DNA of 64,000 nt, taken from contig JBCCOK010000014.1 of assembly GCA_039025395.1 (NCBI GenBank), positions 20,085-84,084 on the forward strand, read 5' to 3'. Positions 26,493 through 35,979 of this stretch are shown here, in pieces. This DNA comes from Hoeflea_A sp039025395. Its GTDB lineage: Bacteria > Pseudomonadota > Alphaproteobacteria > Rhizobiales > Rhizobiaceae. The translations under genes and the position numbers were made by a program. The stretch's first letter is position 1. Each line of letters starts with the position of its first letter. The notes under the pieces are model-generated. The model made no database searches and was not told where the DNA came from. It worked only from the letters and a program-made list of their open reading frames with translations.

Positions 26493-27461
26493 ATGGTCAC
26501 AGTTGTTGATACGGTCTCTCAGGTGCAAAGGCGCGTCCGACATCCGGAAAAAGCCCACCGGCCGGACAACGAAGTTGCGCGCAAACCCGATTGGATTCGG
26601 GTAAAGGCGCCAACGTCCAAGGGCTATCTGGAAACCCGCGAGATCGTCAAATCCAACAATCTCGTAACCGTGTGCGAAGAAGCCGGTTGCCCGAACATAG
26701 GCAGTTGCTGGCAGCAGAAGCATGCAAGTTTCATGATCATGGGAGAGATATGCACACGCGCCTGCGCGTTCTGCAACGTATCAACCGGTCGTCCGACGGC
26801 GCTCGACCCGAACGAACCGGAGAATGTCGCCAAAGCCGTGTCCCAGATGGGACTGAAACATGTCGTCATTACATCGGTCGATCGCGACGACCTCGATGAT
26901 GGCGGTGCCCAGCATTTCATCGATACAATCCGCGCAATCCGCGAAGCTTCACCCACGACGACGATCGAAATACTGACGCCGGATTTTCTTCGCAAGGACG
27001 GTGCGCTTGAACGGATTGTCAGCGCGAGGCCGGATGTGTTCAACCACAATCTGGAAACGGTCGCGTCGAAGTATCTGACAGTCCGCCCGGGGGCGCGGTA
27101 TTTCCACTCGATCAGGCTTTTGCAGCGGGTGAAAGAACTCGATGCGAACATGTTTACAAAGTCCGGCATCATGGTTGGACTTGGCGAAACGCGGAACGAG
27201 GTTCTTCAATTGATGGACGATTTGCGGGTCGCCGATGTCGATTTCCTGACGATCGGGCAGTATCTGCAGCCCACGAGGAAGCACCACAAGGTGGAGAAAT
27301 TCGTCACGCCGGACGAGTTCAAATCCTATGAGACGATTGCCTACACAAAGGGTTTTCTCATGGTGTCGGCAAGTCCGCTGACTCGATCTTCCCATCATGC
27401 CGGCGATGATTTTGCCAAATTACAGGCAGCGCGCGCAGCACGATCGGGTAAACCCATGTGA
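26493..27461 (+). CDS. lipA: Lipoyl synthase
   Basis: A 322-residue radical SAM enzyme that inserts two sulfurs into octanoyl groups on lipoyl domains. The radical SAM cluster motif is CTRACAFCNV; the auxiliary cluster cysteines are in CEEAGCPNIGSCW. Its location after the pdh genes makes sense, since PdhB, PdhC and BkdB all need lipoate. Confidence 0.97.
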   Translation: MVTVVDTVSQVQRRVRHPEKAHRPDNEVARKPDWIRVKAPTSKGYLETREIVKSNNLVTVCEEAGCPNIGSCWQQKHASFMIMGEICTRACAFCNVSTGRPTALDPNEPENVAKAVSQMGLKHVVITSVDRDDLDDGGAQHFIDTIRAIREASPTTTIEILTPDFLRKDGALERIVSARPDVFNHNLETVASKYLTVRPGARYFHSIRLLQRVKELDANMFTKSGIMVGLGETRNEVLQLMDDLRVADVDFLTIGQYLQPTRKHHKVEKFVTPDEFKSYETIAYTKGFLMVSASPLTRSSHHAGDDFAKLQAARAARSGKPM

Positions 27462-27480
27462 TGCGCCTCATCCCGCTCTA

Positions 27481-27933
27481 ATGCCCAAATTCGATACCAC
27501 GAGACATGTAAACCACTCGGCCGAGCACATGTTCGAACTGGTGGCCGATGTTGAAAAATATCCTGAATTCTTACCGCTGTGCGATGCCCTGAAAGTGCGG
27601 TCACGGAAAGAGCGTGGCACGCGCACACTTCTCGTTGCGGACATGACTGTCGGTTACAAGGCCATCCGGGAAACCTTTACCAGCCAGGTTCTTTTGAGCC
27701 CGGAAGACGTGGTTATCGATGTCAAGTATCTTGATGGTCCGTTTCGCTATTTGAACAATCGATGGGGTTTCGAGCCGGTTGACGCCGGCGGCTGCAACGT
27801 CCTGTTCCATATCGATTACGAATTCAAAAGCCGGATGCTGGGCGCTCTGATGGGCACCATGTTCGACCGTGCGTTCAGGACTTTCGCAGAGGCATTTGAA
27901 CGACGGGCCGACTCGATTTATCGCCAAACGTAG
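27481..27933 (+). CDS. RatA/COQ10-type START-domain protein
   Basis: A 150-residue polyketide-cyclase/START-like protein of the RatA-COQ10 family. Diagnostic are VNHSAEHMFELVADVEKYPEFLPLC at the N-terminus (helix-grip fold entry, quoted here in part) and RWGFEPVD, VLFHIDYEFKSRML near the C-terminus. Homologues bind ubiquinone or act on ribosome assembly; which applies here is unclear. The ATG at 27481 begins MPKFDTTR and follows lipA after 19 bases. Confidence 0.85.
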   Translation: MPKFDTTRHVNHSAEHMFELVADVEKYPEFLPLCDALKVRSRKERGTRTLLVADMTVGYKAIRETFTSQVLLSPEDVVIDVKYLDGPFRYLNNRWGFEPVDAGGCNVLFHIDYEFKSRMLGALMGTMFDRAFRTFAEAFERRADSIYRQT

Positions 27934-27997
27934 CGAAAATTGTCCGCCGCGAGGTCTAGTTTGATGGATCCACAGCAATAATCGTACAATTTACACC

Positions 27998-28012
27998 TCG
28001 TTTGCGAAACGA
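27998..28012. promoter_or_regulatory. Perfect short dyad upstream of the bkd operon
   Basis: TCGTTT-GCG-AAACGA is symmetrical with 6-base arms. It lies in the 233-base gap before bkdA1, and is a candidate operator. No Lrp-type bkdR gene is visible nearby. A six-base dyad could also be chance. Confidence 0.35.
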
Positions 28013-28166
28013 TTGCCAATCCCATCCAAGGGCAACGCCATATACAATCCAATTGCAAAGGCACTATTGTCGGGAAGGCTGATCCGGCGCAATTTATAGG
28101 TCAGCATTGTTGTCGTAATTGCCGGTCGCGGAGCACCAGTTTCGCCGACCAGAAAGCGAAACACCC

Positions 28167-29393
28167 ATGAATGACTACGCCCCGCTTTCCTTCAGAGTGC
28201 CCGAACCGCCTTTTCGGCCCGGTGACGCGCCAGACTTTTCAGATTTTGAAGTTCTCAAGGCAGGCACCGTCAGAAAGCCTCCGATCGACGCCGATCCACA
28301 TGACATCAAGGATTTGGCAACGACCATGATCCGTGTTCTCAACCGCGACGCCGAAGCGGTCGGTCCATGGGCAGAAGAGATCGACAAGGATCTTGTTCTG
28401 CATGGATTGCGGTCGATGATGCGCACGCGCGCTTTTGATGAACGGATGATGACGCTTCAGCGTCAGGGGAAAACATCATTCTACATGAAATGCACTGGCG
28501 AAGAGGCGATCGCTGTTGCACACCAGCTCTCGCTTGCGCCGGGTGATATGAATTTTCCGACCTACCGCCAGCAGGGCTTACTTCTTTCACAGGATTATCC
28601 CTTGGTCGACATGATTTGCCAGATTCTGTCGAATTCGCGTGATCCCCTTCGAGGTCGCCAACTCCCTGTTCTTTATTCGTCAAAGAAGCACGGCTTTTTC
28701 ACCATATCGGGCAATCTCGGAACCCAGTACATCCATGCGGTCGGATGGGCTATGGCTTCTGCAATCAAGGGTGACACGAAGATCGCATCGGCATGGATTG
28801 GCGACGGATCAACGGCCGAGAGCGACTTTCATGCAGCACTCGTGAACGCCTCTGTCTACCAGCCGCCCGTGGTACTCAATATTGTCAACAATCAATGGGC
28901 CATATCGTCCTTTCAAGGCATAGCGGGCGGCGACCGTGCCACGTTTGCGGAGAGGGCACTCGGATACGGGATTCCTTCGCTGCGGGCCGACGGCAATGAT
29001 TTCATGGCTGTTCACGCCGTATCGAAGTGGGCGATTGAACGGGCGAGGCGCAACCTTGGTCCAACCCTGATTGAATGGGTTACCTACCGGGTTGCTCCAC
29101 ACTCGACATCGGACGATCCGAGCCGCTACAGGCCGCGCGAGGAATCGGAAGCCTGGCCGCTTGGCGACCCGATCCTGCGGTTCAAAAACTATCTCATAAA
29201 GTCCGGTTTGTGGTCGGAGGAAAGACATCTCCAGGCCGAGGCCGAGTTCGACGAGGAAATGCGGGTTTCCGCGAAAGAAGCAGAATCCTACGGGGTGATG
29301 GGTGGCGGCTCCAGCGCCCGCGATATCTTTGAAGACGTGTACAAGGAAATGCCGCCGCATCTGCTCGCCCAACGTCAGAAGATGGGGGTGTAA
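28167..29393 (+). CDS. bkdA1: Branched-chain 2-oxoacid dehydrogenase E1 alpha
   Basis: A 408-residue E1 alpha chain decarboxylating the oxoacids of Val, Leu and Ile. ThDP motif: WIGDGSTAESDFHAALVNAS through IVNNQWAIS. Other family marks are FYMKCTGEEAIAVAH, TYRQQGLLL and YRVAPHSTSDDPSRYRP. The ATG at 28167 (MNDYAPLSFRVPEPPFRPGD) matches the usual start. First gene of a compact four-gene operon. Confidence 0.95.
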   Translation: MNDYAPLSFRVPEPPFRPGDAPDFSDFEVLKAGTVRKPPIDADPHDIKDLATTMIRVLNRDAEAVGPWAEEIDKDLVLHGLRSMMRTRAFDERMMTLQRQGKTSFYMKCTGEEAIAVAHQLSLAPGDMNFPTYRQQGLLLSQDYPLVDMICQILSNSRDPLRGRQLPVLYSSKKHGFFTISGNLGTQYIHAVGWAMASAIKGDTKIASAWIGDGSTAESDFHAALVNASVYQPPVVLNIVNNQWAISSFQGIAGGDRATFAERALGYGIPSLRADGNDFMAVHAVSKWAIERARRNLGPTLIEWVTYRVAPHSTSDDPSRYRPREESEAWPLGDPILRFKNYLIKSGLWSEERHLQAEAEFDEEMRVSAKEAESYGVMGGGSSARDIFEDVYKEMPPHLLAQRQKMGV

Positions 29394-29396
29394 ACC

Positions 29397-30413
29397 GTGG
29401 TTCAAATGACCATGATAGAAGCCATCCGCAGCGCCATGGACGTGATGATGGACCGCGATGAGGACGTTGTCGTGTTCGGAGAGGATGTGGGCTACTTTGG
29501 CGGCGTCTTTCGCTGCACCGCAGGTTTGCAGAAGAAGTACGGGTCGTCGCGGGTTTTCGACAGTCCGATCAACGAGAGCGGCATCGTCGGCGCCGGCATC
29601 GGCATGGCCGTTTACGGCTTGAGGCCGTGTATCGAAGTACAGTTCGCCGACTATATATATCCGGCTTACGATCAGATCGTTTCCGAAGCGGCCCGGATCC
29701 GCTACCGTTCGGCCGGCGATTTTACTGTGCCGATCACCATCCGCAGCCCGGTAGGCGGCGGTATTTTCGGCGGTCAGACCCACAGCCAGAGTCCGGAGGC
29801 GCTGTTTACCCATGTGTCCGGCCTGAAGACAATCATGCCGTCGACGCCATACGACGCCAAGGGTCTCTTGATTGCAGCTATTGAGGATGATGACCCGATC
29901 ATCTTTCTGGAGCCGAAGCGGCTCTACAACGGGCCCTTTGACGGCCATCATGACCGGCCGGCTCAAAACTGGACAACCCACCCGTCAGGCAACGTACCTG
30001 AAGACTACTACGCATTGCCTATCGGCGAGGCTGCGATCCGACGTGAGGGCAGGGACGTGAGTATCGTCACCTATGGGACAATGTGTTTTGTTGCCGAAAC
30101 GGCCGTACAGGAAACCGGCATCGATGCGGAGATTATCGATTTGCGCACACTGATGCCTTTGGATATCGGGACGATTGCGGCCTCGGTCCGAAAAACGGGT
30201 CGGTGTATGGTTTTGCATGAAGCGACGCTGACTTCGGGCTTTGGCGCGGAGCTTTCAGCACAGATCCAGGAGCATTGCTTTTACAGCCTGGAGGCGCCGA
30301 TCGAACGGGTAACCGGCTGGGACACACCTTATCCGCATGCGCAGGAATGGCAGTATTTCCCGGGCCCGGCGCGCGTGGGCCGGGCATTGAAGGACCTTCT
30401 GGAGGCCGCTTGA
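29397..30413 (+). CDS. bkdA2: Branched-chain 2-oxoacid dehydrogenase E1 beta
   Basis: A 338-residue transketolase-like beta chain. It reads MTMIEAIRSAMDVMMDRDED, FGEDVGYFGGVFRCT, RYRSAGDFTVP and the GGGIFGGQTHSQSPEA substrate-loop region. Start is GTG at 29397, or ATG at 29406 three codons in. Its stop TGA overlaps the bkdB ATG. Unlike pdhB it has no lipoyl domain. Confidence 0.95.
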   Translation: MVQMTMIEAIRSAMDVMMDRDEDVVVFGEDVGYFGGVFRCTAGLQKKYGSSRVFDSPINESGIVGAGIGMAVYGLRPCIEVQFADYIYPAYDQIVSEAARIRYRSAGDFTVPITIRSPVGGGIFGGQTHSQSPEALFTHVSGLKTIMPSTPYDAKGLLIAAIEDDDPIIFLEPKRLYNGPFDGHHDRPAQNWTTHPSGNVPEDYYALPIGEAAIRREGRDVSIVTYGTMCFVAETAVQETGIDAEIIDLRTLMPLDIGTIAASVRKTGRCMVLHEATLTSGFGAELSAQIQEHCFYSLEAPIERVTGWDTPYPHAQEWQYFPGPARVGRALKDLLEAA

Positions 30414-31714
30414 TGGGCGTTCACACAATCAAGATGCCGGATGTCGGCGAGGGCATAACGGAAGCCGAGATTGTCGAGTGGAATGTCAGCGTGGGCGATC
30501 TGGTGCGCGAGGACGATGTGCTTGCCGCAGTGATGACCGACAAGGCAACGGTGGAGATACCGTCGCCTGTTGACGGAAAGATCGTTTCACTTGACGGAGA
30601 GATCGGCGCTATGACCGCCGTGGGCTCGACAATCGTGACCATTGAAGTGGATGGAGCGGGGCAGGCAGACGCAACCGCAAAGCCGCTGGAGGCCAAGGCT
30701 GAGGAATCCAAGGAATCGGAAGCAGATCCCAGAGTGCCGCATCCAACCGAGGCGCCTCAGCCGGTGCCTGACACGCCAGAACCGACCGCCGCACAGGGCA
30801 GGTCGCGGTCCGTGCGGCACACAAGTGCTCCTCCAAGGCCCGAAGGAGAAAGGCCTCTTGCCTCGCCAAGCATTCGAAAACGCGCCCGAGAGGCAGGTAT
30901 CGAGCTTGTCTATGTCCGCGGATCCGGCCCGGCCGGGCGGATCCAGCACGAAGATCTCGATAGCTATATTGCGGGCAAGTCAGAACCGGTTTCCACTTCC
31001 TATCAGCCGAACAATACGATTTCGGAAACAAAGGTCATTGGGCTTCGCCGCAAGATTGCCGAACGCATGCAGGATGCAAAGAGCCGAATTCCGCACATTA
31101 CTTATGTGGAAGAGGTCGACATGACCGAGCTTGAGGAATTGCGCGCGCATCTCAACACCAAGCGCGATGAAAATCAGCCGAAGCTTACGCTCTTGCCATT
31201 TGTCATGCGGGCCATGGTCAAGGCGCTCCGGTCGCATCCGAAATTGAGCGCGCATTTCGAAGATGATACCGGCACCATACACCAATTCGGAGCTGCACAT
31301 ATCGGTATGGCAGTTCAGACATCCAACGGTCTCATGGTCGCGGTTGTTCGCAACGCCGAGGCGCGGGACGTCTGGGATCTGGCCGCGGAGGCGCAAAGGC
31401 TGGCGGAGGCGGCGCGGGACGGAACGATCACGCGGGAAGAACTCACCGGATCGACCATCACTTTGACCAGCCTGGGGAGCATGGGCGGCATCGTCTCAAC
31501 ACCGGTTATCAACAGTCCCGAAGTGGCGATTGTCGGTGTCAACAAGATTGCCATGCGGCCGGTTTACCAAGACGGGGCATTCATACCGCGCAAGATGATG
31601 AACCTTTCGTCATCATTCGATCATCGCATCATCGATGGCTGGGATGCTGCCGCTTTCATCCAAGACATCCGTGGCCTGCTTGAGACACCGGCAACACTCT
31701 TTATGGAGCCGTAG
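30413..31714 (+). CDS. bkdB: Branched-chain 2-oxoacid dehydrogenase E2
   Basis: A 433-residue lipoamide acyltransferase: lipoyl domain with K44 (VMTDKATVEIPS), linker rich in Glu/Pro, peripheral binding domain (SIRKRAREAGIELVYVRGSG), and catalytic domain with SSSFDHRIIDGWDAA. The ATG at 30413 shares bases with the bkdA2 stop (TGATG), so a longer frame beginning inside bkdA2 is rejected. Confidence 0.95.
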   Translation: MGVHTIKMPDVGEGITEAEIVEWNVSVGDLVREDDVLAAVMTDKATVEIPSPVDGKIVSLDGEIGAMTAVGSTIVTIEVDGAGQADATAKPLEAKAEESKESEADPRVPHPTEAPQPVPDTPEPTAAQGRSRSVRHTSAPPRPEGERPLASPSIRKRAREAGIELVYVRGSGPAGRIQHEDLDSYIAGKSEPVSTSYQPNNTISETKVIGLRRKIAERMQDAKSRIPHITYVEEVDMTELEELRAHLNTKRDENQPKLTLLPFVMRAMVKALRSHPKLSAHFEDDTGTIHQFGAAHIGMAVQTSNGLMVAVVRNAEARDVWDLAAEAQRLAEAARDGTITREELTGSTITLTSLGSMGGIVSTPVINSPEVAIVGVNKIAMRPVYQDGAFIPRKMMNLSSSFDHRIIDGWDAAAFIQDIRGLLETPATLFMEP

Positions 31715-33109
31715 ATGAATTATCTGTCCTGCGAGGTTCTCGTTATTGGCGGCGGCCCCGTCGGCTATGTTTGCGCCATCCGTGCTGGCCAGCTCGGTCT
31801 CGATACAATCCTTGTCGAAAAGAAACAGCTTGGCGGAACCTGTCTGAATGTCGGCTGCATACCGTCAAAGGCACTGATTCATATCGCCGACGAATTCGAA
31901 AACGCTTTGGAAGCCGCCAAGGGAAAGACGCCGGGTTTCTCGGTTAAGGAGCCGGTTCTTGATCTGGTCGGGGCGGTAGAGTGGAAGGACGGGATCGTGA
32001 CCCGCCTCAACAAAGGGGTGGAAACGCTACTGAACAAGGCAGGTGTGACTGTGATCAACGGTCAAGCACGCATGCGCGACGGCAAGAATTGCAGTGTGGC
32101 TGCTGAAAAAGAGGCATACCAGATCAAGGCGAAACACGTTGTCCTGGCACCGGGTTCGGAGCCGATTGAATTGGAAGGACTGCCGTTCGGCGGAAAGGTC
32201 ATTTCATCAACCCAGGCGCTTAAACTGGAAACCCTGCCGGAAAAGCTCGCAGTGGTAGGTGCGGGTTACATCGGTCTCGAACTGGGTACTGCGTTCGCCA
32301 AGATGGGATCCAAGGTGACCGTCGTCGAGGCTGCCGCGCAAGTACTGCCGCAGTATGACGCGGAAATCGCCGAAACCGTTGGTCGTAGACTTAAAAAGCT
32401 TGGCATCGATGTACGGCTCAGTTCCCATGCTGTTGCAATGGGGAACGATGACAACGCGTTGGAGATCTCGGATAGCGACGGAAAGACATCGCATCTGGAT
32501 GTGGACAATGTTCTCGTCGCCGTAGGCCGCAGGCCGCGTATCGAAGGTTGGGGCTTGCGCGAACTTCAGCTTACGATGCGGGACAGCTTCATCGAGATCG
32601 ATAAAGAGTGCCGCACGTCAATGACCGACGTTTTTGCCATAGGCGATGTGACCGGCGAACCGATGCTAGCCCACCGAGCCATGGCCCAGGGCGAAGTGGT
32701 TGCGGAATTGATTGCCGGCAAACGGCAGGCTTTCGAGCCGGCTGCGATCCCGTCGGTCTGTTTCACAGACCCGGAGGTGGTCTCTGCGGGACTGTCTCCC
32801 GATGAGGCGCGCGATGCCGGCTATGATGTTACGGTGGGCAAGTTTCCTTTGCCGGTCAATGGCCGTGCGATGACGCTTGGCGCAGATACCGGGTTTGTCC
32901 GGGTCGTCGCGCGCAGGGACAATGAACTCGTTTTGGGAATCCAAGCTGTCGGCAAGAATATATCCGAGTTCGCTTCAAGCTTTTCACTGGCATTGGAAAT
33001 GGGTGCCTGCCTCGAAGACATTGCAGCCACTATTCACGCCCATCCAACACAAGGGGAGGGCATCCAGGAGGCGGCCATGCTGGCGCTGGGACACGGCCTT
33101 CACATCTGA
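31715..33109 (+). CDS. lpdA: Dihydrolipoyl dehydrogenase (E3 of bkd operon)
   Basis: A 464-residue second E3. FAD site VIGGGPVGYVCAIRAGQLG, disulfide C43-C48 (CLNVGC), NAD site GAGYIGLELGTAFAKMG, and catalytic His/Glu in IHAHPTQGEGIQEA. It starts at the base after the bkdB stop. It lacks the insert present in the pdh-linked E3. The two paralogues differ clearly, so each probably serves its own complex. It ends 2 bases from the converging cinA gene. Confidence 0.95.
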   Translation: MNYLSCEVLVIGGGPVGYVCAIRAGQLGLDTILVEKKQLGGTCLNVGCIPSKALIHIADEFENALEAAKGKTPGFSVKEPVLDLVGAVEWKDGIVTRLNKGVETLLNKAGVTVINGQARMRDGKNCSVAAEKEAYQIKAKHVVLAPGSEPIELEGLPFGGKVISSTQALKLETLPEKLAVVGAGYIGLELGTAFAKMGSKVTVVEAAAQVLPQYDAEIAETVGRRLKKLGIDVRLSSHAVAMGNDDNALEISDSDGKTSHLDVDNVLVAVGRRPRIEGWGLRELQLTMRDSFIEIDKECRTSMTDVFAIGDVTGEPMLAHRAMAQGEVVAELIAGKRQAFEPAAIPSVCFTDPEVVSAGLSPDEARDAGYDVTVGKFPLPVNGRAMTLGADTGFVRVVARRDNELVLGIQAVGKNISEFASSFSLALEMGACLEDIAATIHAHPTQGEGIQEAAMLALGHGLHI

Positions 33110-33111
33110 AT

Positions 33112-33612
33112 TCAGGACGCGGCGCCGTTCGTACCCTCGGCAACGAGGAGTTTCAGCGCTTCTGCTACCGTCGCCCTTCGGACCGCATCGCGGCCGATGT
33201 CGCCTAACTGCAATTCCTTATGCGCTGTCTGGCCGCCGCGGCGCGCAAGGGCCATGTGCACCAACCCGACGGGTTTTTCGCTCGTGCCGCCGCCTGGACC
33301 GGCCACGCCTGTTACGGATACGGCAATATCCGCGCGCGAGCGGGCGAGGGCGCCTTCGGCCATTTCAATCGCTGTTTGCTTAGATACAGCGCCGTGCGCC
33401 TCGAGGGTGGCGATCGAAACGCCTATCATGTCCTGTTTGGCTGCGTTGGAATAGGTAACGAAGCCTCGGTCCAATACTGCTGATGATCCCGCCGTGTCGG
33501 TAATTGCCGCCGCAATCATACCGCCGGTGCATGATTCAGCCGTCGCTACCATCTGGCCGGAACGGGTCATCTGGTCGACCAGCGTTTTTGACAGATGGGC
33601 AATATCACTCAT
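33112..33612 (-). CDS. CinA C-terminal domain protein (nicotinamide-nucleotide amidase)
   Basis: A 166-residue stand-alone CinA-C domain, which deamidates NMN to nicotinate mononucleotide. Motifs: VATAESCTGGMIAAAITDTAGSS (signature, here in pieces), SGVTGxAGPxGG as SVTGVAGPGGGTSEKPVGLV. The N-terminal molybdopterin-like domain of full CinA is absent, as in PncC. It starts inside the last 8 bases of ispDF, so the two are one transcript. Confidence 0.92.
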   Translation of the reverse strand: MSDIAHLSKTLVDQMTRSGQMVATAESCTGGMIAAAITDTAGSSAVLDRGFVTYSNAAKQDMIGVSIATLEAHGAVSKQTAIEMAEGALARSRADIAVSVTGVAGPGGGTSEKPVGLVHMALARRGGQTAHKELQLGDIGRDAVRRATVAEALKLLVAEGTNGAAS

Positions 33613-34834
33613 GCTTGCCCGCTCCATAGGCAACGGTGGCTGTCGCGATGGCGGCAATACCCTCTTGCCGGCCGACAAAGCCGATTTTTTCATTTGTTGT
33701 TGCCTTGACCGAACAGCGGTCCATTCCAATTCCGATGATCCGGGCAAGGTTCTCGCGCATCGCTTGTTTGTGAGGGCCGATCTTCGGCGCTTCGCATATC
33801 AGAGTGACATCGGCGTTCATGATGGTACCACCTGCTGACGTGACCAGTTCCACCGCATGTTTGAGGAAGAGGTACGAGGCGGCGTCCTTCCACTGCGGGT
33901 CGCTGGGTGGAAAATGATCGCCGATGTCGCCCATGCCACAGGTCGCCAGCAAGGCGTCTGTGATGGCATGCAATGCAACGTCGGCATCGGAATGACCTGC
34001 CAGCGCCCTGTCGTGCGGAATTTCAACGCCGCACAGAATGACGCCGTCTCCCGGCACAAGGGCATGCACATCATAGCCATTGCCTGTGCGTATATCCGGG
34101 AGCCAATGACCAGAATGCATAGCCGAGCTCAGTTTACGATCCGCCAAATCGATATCCTCCGGAAAGGTGAGTTTGATGTTTTCCGGATCTCCGGCCACCA
34201 GCTTCACCTTCATTTCTGACCATTCTGCAATGGCACTATCGTCGGTGAATGCAAACATTGCATCCGATGCTGCGCTGCGGTGTGCATTTAATATCTGTTC
34301 GAAATCAAAGCCCTGTGGAGTTTGCGCACGATAGAGGTTTGCGCGCTCCACGGTCTTCTCAACAAAGCCTTCGTTGTCGCGCCTTTTCAACGTATCGGCC
34401 ACCTCAAGCGCCGGCAATGCGCCATCGGAACCGCTATCCAACGCATCGATGATCCGGTCGATGACCGACCTTGAGACAAAGGGGCGGACACCGTCATGGA
34501 TAAGAACCGATCCGATACCAGCGCTCTCAAGCGCTTCCAAACCGTATCTTACGGAAGCCTGCCTGTCCGCGCCTCCTTCGACAACGATGTATGAGCGCGG
34601 AACATTCAGATCTTCCATGGCGGTGGCAAAGCGCTTGTGATCATCGCGATGGATGACGATCGCCACCGGGCCAATCCGATCATGCTGGAGAAAAGCTTCT
34701 ACTGTGCGGGCAAGAACGGCACGATTTGCGATGCGGCGATATTGCTTGGGTCCATGTACATTGCTGCCGGCGCGTTCGCCTCTGCCCGCAGCGACAATCA
34801 CAGCGCCGATCTCTTCCAATTCACTTTTATTCAT
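33605..34834 (-). CDS. ispDF: Bifunctional IspD/IspF isoprenoid enzyme
   Basis: A 409-residue fusion for two steps of the MEP pathway. Residues 1-235 are IspD (VIVAAGRGERAG, GPKQYRRI, LIHDGVRPFVS, TPQGFDF), and from about 250 IspF (GNGYDVHALVPGDGVILCGV, AGHSDADVALHAITDAL, GDIGDHFPP). The fusion is typical of alpha- and epsilonproteobacteria. The upstream region toward dusB is a divergent promoter region of 146 bases. Confidence 0.96.
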   Translation of the reverse strand: MNKSELEEIGAVIVAAGRGERAGSNVHGPKQYRRIANRAVLARTVEAFLQHDRIGPVAIVIHRDDHKRFATAMEDLNVPRSYIVVEGGADRQASVRYGLEALESAGIGSVLIHDGVRPFVSRSVIDRIIDALDSGSDGALPALEVADTLKRRDNEGFVEKTVERANLYRAQTPQGFDFEQILNAHRSAASDAMFAFTDDSAIAEWSEMKVKLVAGDPENIKLTFPEDIDLADRKLSSAMHSGHWLPDIRTGNGYDVHALVPGDGVILCGVEIPHDRALAGHSDADVALHAITDALLATCGMGDIGDHFPPSDPQWKDAASYLFLKHAVELVTSAGGTIMNADVTLICEAPKIGPHKQAMRENLARIIGIGMDRCSVKATTNEKIGFVGRQEGIAAIATATVAYGAGKHE

Positions 34835-34980
34835 CGTCTACCAGAGTCGAATAGCATTGCTGTAGCCGCCGCTTTAGGTGTTAGCCAGAGATTCTGCTTG
34901 CATTTTGACTTGCATAATTTGAAGGGTTGCTTAAAAAGTAAGCATTGGTTACCAGTGCTCGTTTTCGATGCAATAGCATA

Positions 34981-35979
34981 ATGCTCGAACATTCGTTTCA
35001 TATCGGTTCTGTACAAATCCGCAATCGTGCAATTCTTGCACCCATGTCAGGTATCAGCGACCTGCCGTTTCGCAGGCTTGCGTGGCGCTATGGCGCAGGC
35101 CTTGTGGTTACCGAGATGGTTGCCAGCCGTGAACTGCTTTGCAACCGCAAAGAGTCCTGGATACGGCTGAAAGGGGATGGGATCAGTCCACATGTGGTCC
35201 AACTTGCCGGGTGCGAAGCCAAATGGATGCATGAAGCAGCCATTATTGCCGAGGCACGCGGCGCAGATGTCATTGACATAAACATGGGTTGCCCGGCCAA
35301 GAAGGTAACCGGGGGCTATTCCGGTTCTGCACTGATGCGGAATCCGGACCATGCACTTGAATTGATAGAGGCAACCGTCAGTGCGGTGAAAGTGCCGGTC
35401 ACCGTCAAGATGCGGCTTGGATGGGATGAAGGTTCGATCAATGCACCTATGTTGGCGTCGCGGGCCGAGAGTGCCGGCGCGCAGATGATTACGGTTCATG
35501 GCCGGACACGCAGCCAGTTTTATAAGGGCAAGGCAGACTGGCAGGCGATCCGCGCTGTGCGTGAAGAAATCTCGGTGCCATTGGTGGCAAATGGCGATGT
35601 GGAGACGGCGAGCGACGTAAAGGCGATTTTGACGGCAAGCGGCGCGGATGCCGTCATGATCGGTCGTTCTGCCCAAGGCAGGCCGTGGCTCGTCGGAGAA
35701 CTCGCCGGTCATAAAAGCGCGCCGCGAACGCAAACCGAAATCCTTGAATTCGTACTTGAGCACTATGCGATGAATCTTGAACACCACGGGGCCGAGATCG
35801 GACTGCGGCACTTCCGTAAACATCTTGGCTGGTATCTGCAGCGGCATGTGACGCAATGTTGCGGTGATCTGAAAGCTCAGATCATGACAAGCAACGAGAC
35901 TGCTGAAGTCGTCGAGCTTTTGACCCGCGCATTCCTGTCCGGAAAAGAACCGTCGAAGACGGATCGCGTGGCCGCATGA
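34981..35979 (+). CDS. dusB: tRNA-dihydrouridine synthase
   Basis: A 332-residue flavoprotein reducing uridine in tRNA (NifR3 in older rhizobial literature). Motifs: ILAPMSGISDLPFRRL, DINMGCPAKKVTGGYSGSALMR with the catalytic Cys, VHGRTRSQFYKGKADW and ANGDVETASD. The ATG at 34981 is preferred over one 36 bases upstream. Its last four bases overlap the ntrB start (ATGA), the usual dusB-ntrBC operon. Confidence 0.95.
   Translation: MLEHSFHIGSVQIRNRAILAPMSGISDLPFRRLAWRYGAGLVVTEMVASRELLCNRKESWIRLKGDGISPHVVQLAGCEAKWMHEAAIIAEARGADVIDINMGCPAKKVTGGYSGSALMRNPDHALELIEATVSAVKVPVTVKMRLGWDEGSINAPMLASRAESAGAQMITVHGRTRSQFYKGKADWQAIRAVREEISVPLVANGDVETASDVKAILTASGADAVMIGRSAQGRPWLVGELAGHKSAPRTQTEILEFVLEHYAMNLEHHGAEIGLRHFRKHLGWYLQRHVTQCCGDLKAQIMTSNETAEVVELLTRAFLSGKEPSKTDRVAA

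Noticed and set aside
28809..29981. Minus-strand reading frame of 390 codons opposite bkdA1/bkdA2
   Set aside because: The plus strand carries two complete dehydrogenase subunits with ThDP motifs. The antisense frame has no recognisable domain.
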